The notes under the pieces: model-generated | What the model saw: only the letters and a program-made list of their open reading frames with translations | Databases searched by the model: none | What the model was told of the DNA's origin: nothing | Shown here: in pieces, positions 61,936 through 64,000 of the stretch | How the letters are laid out: each line of letters opens with the position of its first letter | Position numbering within the stretch: the stretch's first letter is position 1 | Made by a program: the position numbers and the translations under genes | From: Telmatactis stephensoni | Taxonomy: Eukaryota; Cnidaria; Anthozoa; Actiniaria; Isophelliidae | NCBI GenBank assembly: GCA_029948255.1 | Contig: JALIZF010001161.1 | Coordinates: 1-64,000, forward strand | Length of the DNA stretch: 64,000 nucleotides | Direction of reading: 5' to 3'

Positions 61936-62730
61936 TGTTGGGTTTGAAACTTGATGTTGAATTTGACCTATGTTTACATTAGCTTATCACCAGTCAATTA
62001 ACCTAATTTGTCTTAGTTCAAAATCAATTATAGCTTAAATAATGCGCACCCTAGATTGGATTTCAGTGTTCGAGTTTACTCTACGGTGTGTGCAACTTTG
62101 GTTTTTGTTCTTCTTCCTTTTTACAATCTGGTGCGTCTTAGACCAAACGTAAGTTACCCTTTGATTATTATTTAAAGTTAGCATTAAGTCGCGCATTTTT
62201 TAATTATTACTATGTCCTTATTCACAACTCAAGTTACGGAAGATTTAGTTGGTGTATTCCATAAGTTATCTTAACGCGCATTAAATTAGCTTGGTTTAAA
62301 CGCCTGTCGCTAGAATTATTGTAACGTTTACGCGCTAACAACCAGACATGTTACCAATCCTAATTTAGTGATTTCATACTGAGTTTGCGCTATATTATTG
62401 GAAGTTACTGATTGTAAATGTCGATTATTGCATGCCATATTGAATTGTGTATTTTTGATTATGCTACACATATATATTGTATAATTCTAGCTTTATCACG
62501 TCAATTGTTATAATTTAGTTATTTTGATTGTTACAGTTTGAACCGAAATTACGAAATTACGACGATTCTCTACGCCTAGCTTGTTTTGCTACAACGTCAC
62601 TCAATAAACGTATTATGATTCATGATCAAATCGTCTAACTAATCGTCAACAAATCGAGTGCGAGTTATCCGTGAACGCACCAGGAACTCACGAGTGTAAT
62701 CGTGCGGATCCGCGATCCATACGAGTTACA
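61936..62730 (+). repeat. 3' LTR of the complete BEL element
   Basis: Same length and sequence as the 5' LTR by eye. It contains AATAAA at about 62603, a candidate polyadenylation signal. Confidence 0.95.
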
Positions 62731-63940
62731 CATTGAGCATGCTGATAGACCGACCAGATAGACCACAAACAGATAGACCAACATCAAGATGGACAGACAA
62801 ACTAGATATGGTTGTAACATTGAGCATGCTGATAGACCGACCAGATAGACCACAAACAGATAGACCAACATCAAGATGGACAGACAAACTAGATATGGTT
62901 GTAACATTGAGCATGCTGATAGACCGACCAGATAGACCACAAACAGATAGACCAACATCAACATGGACAGACAAACTAGATATGGTTGTAACATTGAGCA
63001 TGCTGATAGACCGACCAGATAGACCACAAACAGATAGACCAACATCAACATGGACAGACAAACTAGATATGGTTGTAACATTAAGCATGCTGATAGACCG
63101 ACCAGATAGACCACAAGCAGATAGACCAACATCAAGATGGATAGACAAACTAGATATATGGTTGTAACATTGAGCATGCTGATAGACCGACCAGATAGAC
63201 CACAAACAGATAGACCAACATCAACATGGACAGACAAACTAGATATGGTTGTAACATTAAGCATGCTGATAGACCGACCAGATAGACCACAAGCAGATAG
63301 ACCAACATCAAGATGGATAGACAAACTAGATATATGGTTGTAACATTGAGCATGCTGATAGACCGACCAGATAGACCACAAGCAGATAGACCAACATCAA
63401 GATGGACAGACAAACTAGATATGGTTGTAACATTGAGCATGCTGATAGACCGACCAGATAGACCACAAACAGATAGACCAACATCAACATGGACAGACAA
63501 ACTAGATATGGTTGTAACATTAAGCATGCTGATAGACCGACCAGATAGACCACAAGCAGATAGACCAACATCAAGATGGATAGACAAACTAGATATATGG
63601 TTGTAACATTGAGCATGCTGATAGACCGACCAGATAGACCACAAACAGATGGACCTACTCAAGATGGACAGACAAACTAGATATGGTTGTAACATTGAGC
63701 ATGCTGATAAACCGACCAGATAGACCACAAACAGATAGACCAACATCAAGATGGACAGACAAACTAGGTATGGTTGTAACATTGAGCATGCTCATAGACC
63801 GACCAGATAGACCACAAACAGATGGACCAACTCAAGATGGACAGACCAACTACATATGGTTGTAACATACTGATTGACTGACCACCGACAGACCATCTAT
63901 CCGAAAACAGAATGTTCAAACGTTAGACCAACCAACATGC
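62731..63940. repeat. 87-bp satellite array, about 13 units, decaying at the right end
   Basis: CATTGAGCATGCTGATAG (or CATTAAG) starts units at 62731, 62818, 62905, 62992, 63079, 63168, 63255, 63344, 63431, 63518, 63607, 63693, 63780 and 63866. Spacings are mostly 87 with several of 89 (an added TA) and two of 86. Because 87 is a multiple of three, both strands show long repetitive frames; these are not genes. Confidence 0.95.
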
Positions 63941-64000
63941 AGACATGCAAAACAATACCTGATCACAGAAGACTCCAGCCTTATGTTATGTCTCGACTGA

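Larger units (their letters stand above)
54335..62730 (+). mobile_element. Complete BEL/Pao LTR retrotransposon, 8,396 bp
   Basis: It has two 795-bp LTRs (TG...CA), a 5-bp target duplication CATTG (54330-54334 and 62731-62735), a 140-bp leader, one open 2,160-residue frame and a purine-rich AAGGGGCCGGGA before the 3' LTR. All parts for replication are present and open. A tRNA primer-binding site was not identified with confidence. Reading through both LTRs I found no difference, which implies a very recent insertion. Confidence 0.95.

Noticed and set aside
62665..63865. Long open frames on both strands with 29-residue repeats
   Set aside because: They follow from an 87-bp satellite whose unit is a multiple of three; both strands are equally open and frames break at the 89-bp units.
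62731..63940. A CRISPR-like array
   Set aside because: Whole 87-bp units repeat with no variable spacers, and the genome is an animal one.

Overview
The window looks like nuclear DNA of an invertebrate animal, most likely an anthozoan cnidarian such as a stony coral. This rests on intron-rich animal housekeeping genes in AT-rich DNA, several families of tRNA-derived SINEs, many hairpin MITEs, BEL/Pao retrotransposons and a single-exon chemoreceptor-type GPCR. The phylum is an inference; that it is a metazoan genome is clear.

Layout. 1-5.3 kb: a minus-strand BEL/Pao retrotransposon with a broken frame in RNase H, cut by the window edge, followed by a ~93-bp tandem array. 6.5-10.6 kb (+): the last seven exons of RSPRY1, a SPRY-RING ubiquitin ligase. 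10.3-13.3 kb: a cluster of hairpins and MITEs. 13.4-14.1 kb (+): a single-exon LicD/fukutin-type membrane protein, then a Harbinger-like MITE and a LINE tail. 17.1-25.1 kb: an 8.0-kb DNA transposon with TTAA target duplications, ~0.9-kb terminal inverted repeats and a three-exon 1,129-aa putative transposase. Each of its inverted repeats carries a younger nested MITE, and a 222-bp palindrome lies inside. 25-28 kb: SINEs and MITEs. 28.4-32.5 kb (-): complete CYC1 (cytochrome c1, 10 exons). 32.6-44.3 kb (+): complete GPAA1 (GPI transamidase subunit, 10 coding exons), head to head with CYC1. A GPCR gene and a LINE fragment lie in its 5-kb intron 5. 46.8-48.2 kb (-): an intronless SLC32-type transporter with two frame breaks. 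49.9-53.9 kb (-): the last nine exons of an unrecognised gene. 54.3-62.7 kb (+): a complete BEL/Pao element with apparently identical 795-bp LTRs and a 2,160-aa open polyprotein, inserted into an 87-bp satellite that continues to the right end.

The host genes do not form a pathway. CYC1 (respiratory complex III) and GPAA1 (GPI-anchor attachment in the ER) share a short bidirectional promoter and are also neighbours in the human genome, so the pair is probably ancient. Much of the rest is mobile DNA. Several elements can be delimited to the base because target duplications, paired inverted repeats or unfilled copies are present in the window. All exon models come from reading splice signals and frames by eye. 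The CYC1, GPAA1 and transposase models each sum to a multiple of three, and the partial RSPRY1 and 50-54 kb models stay in phase.
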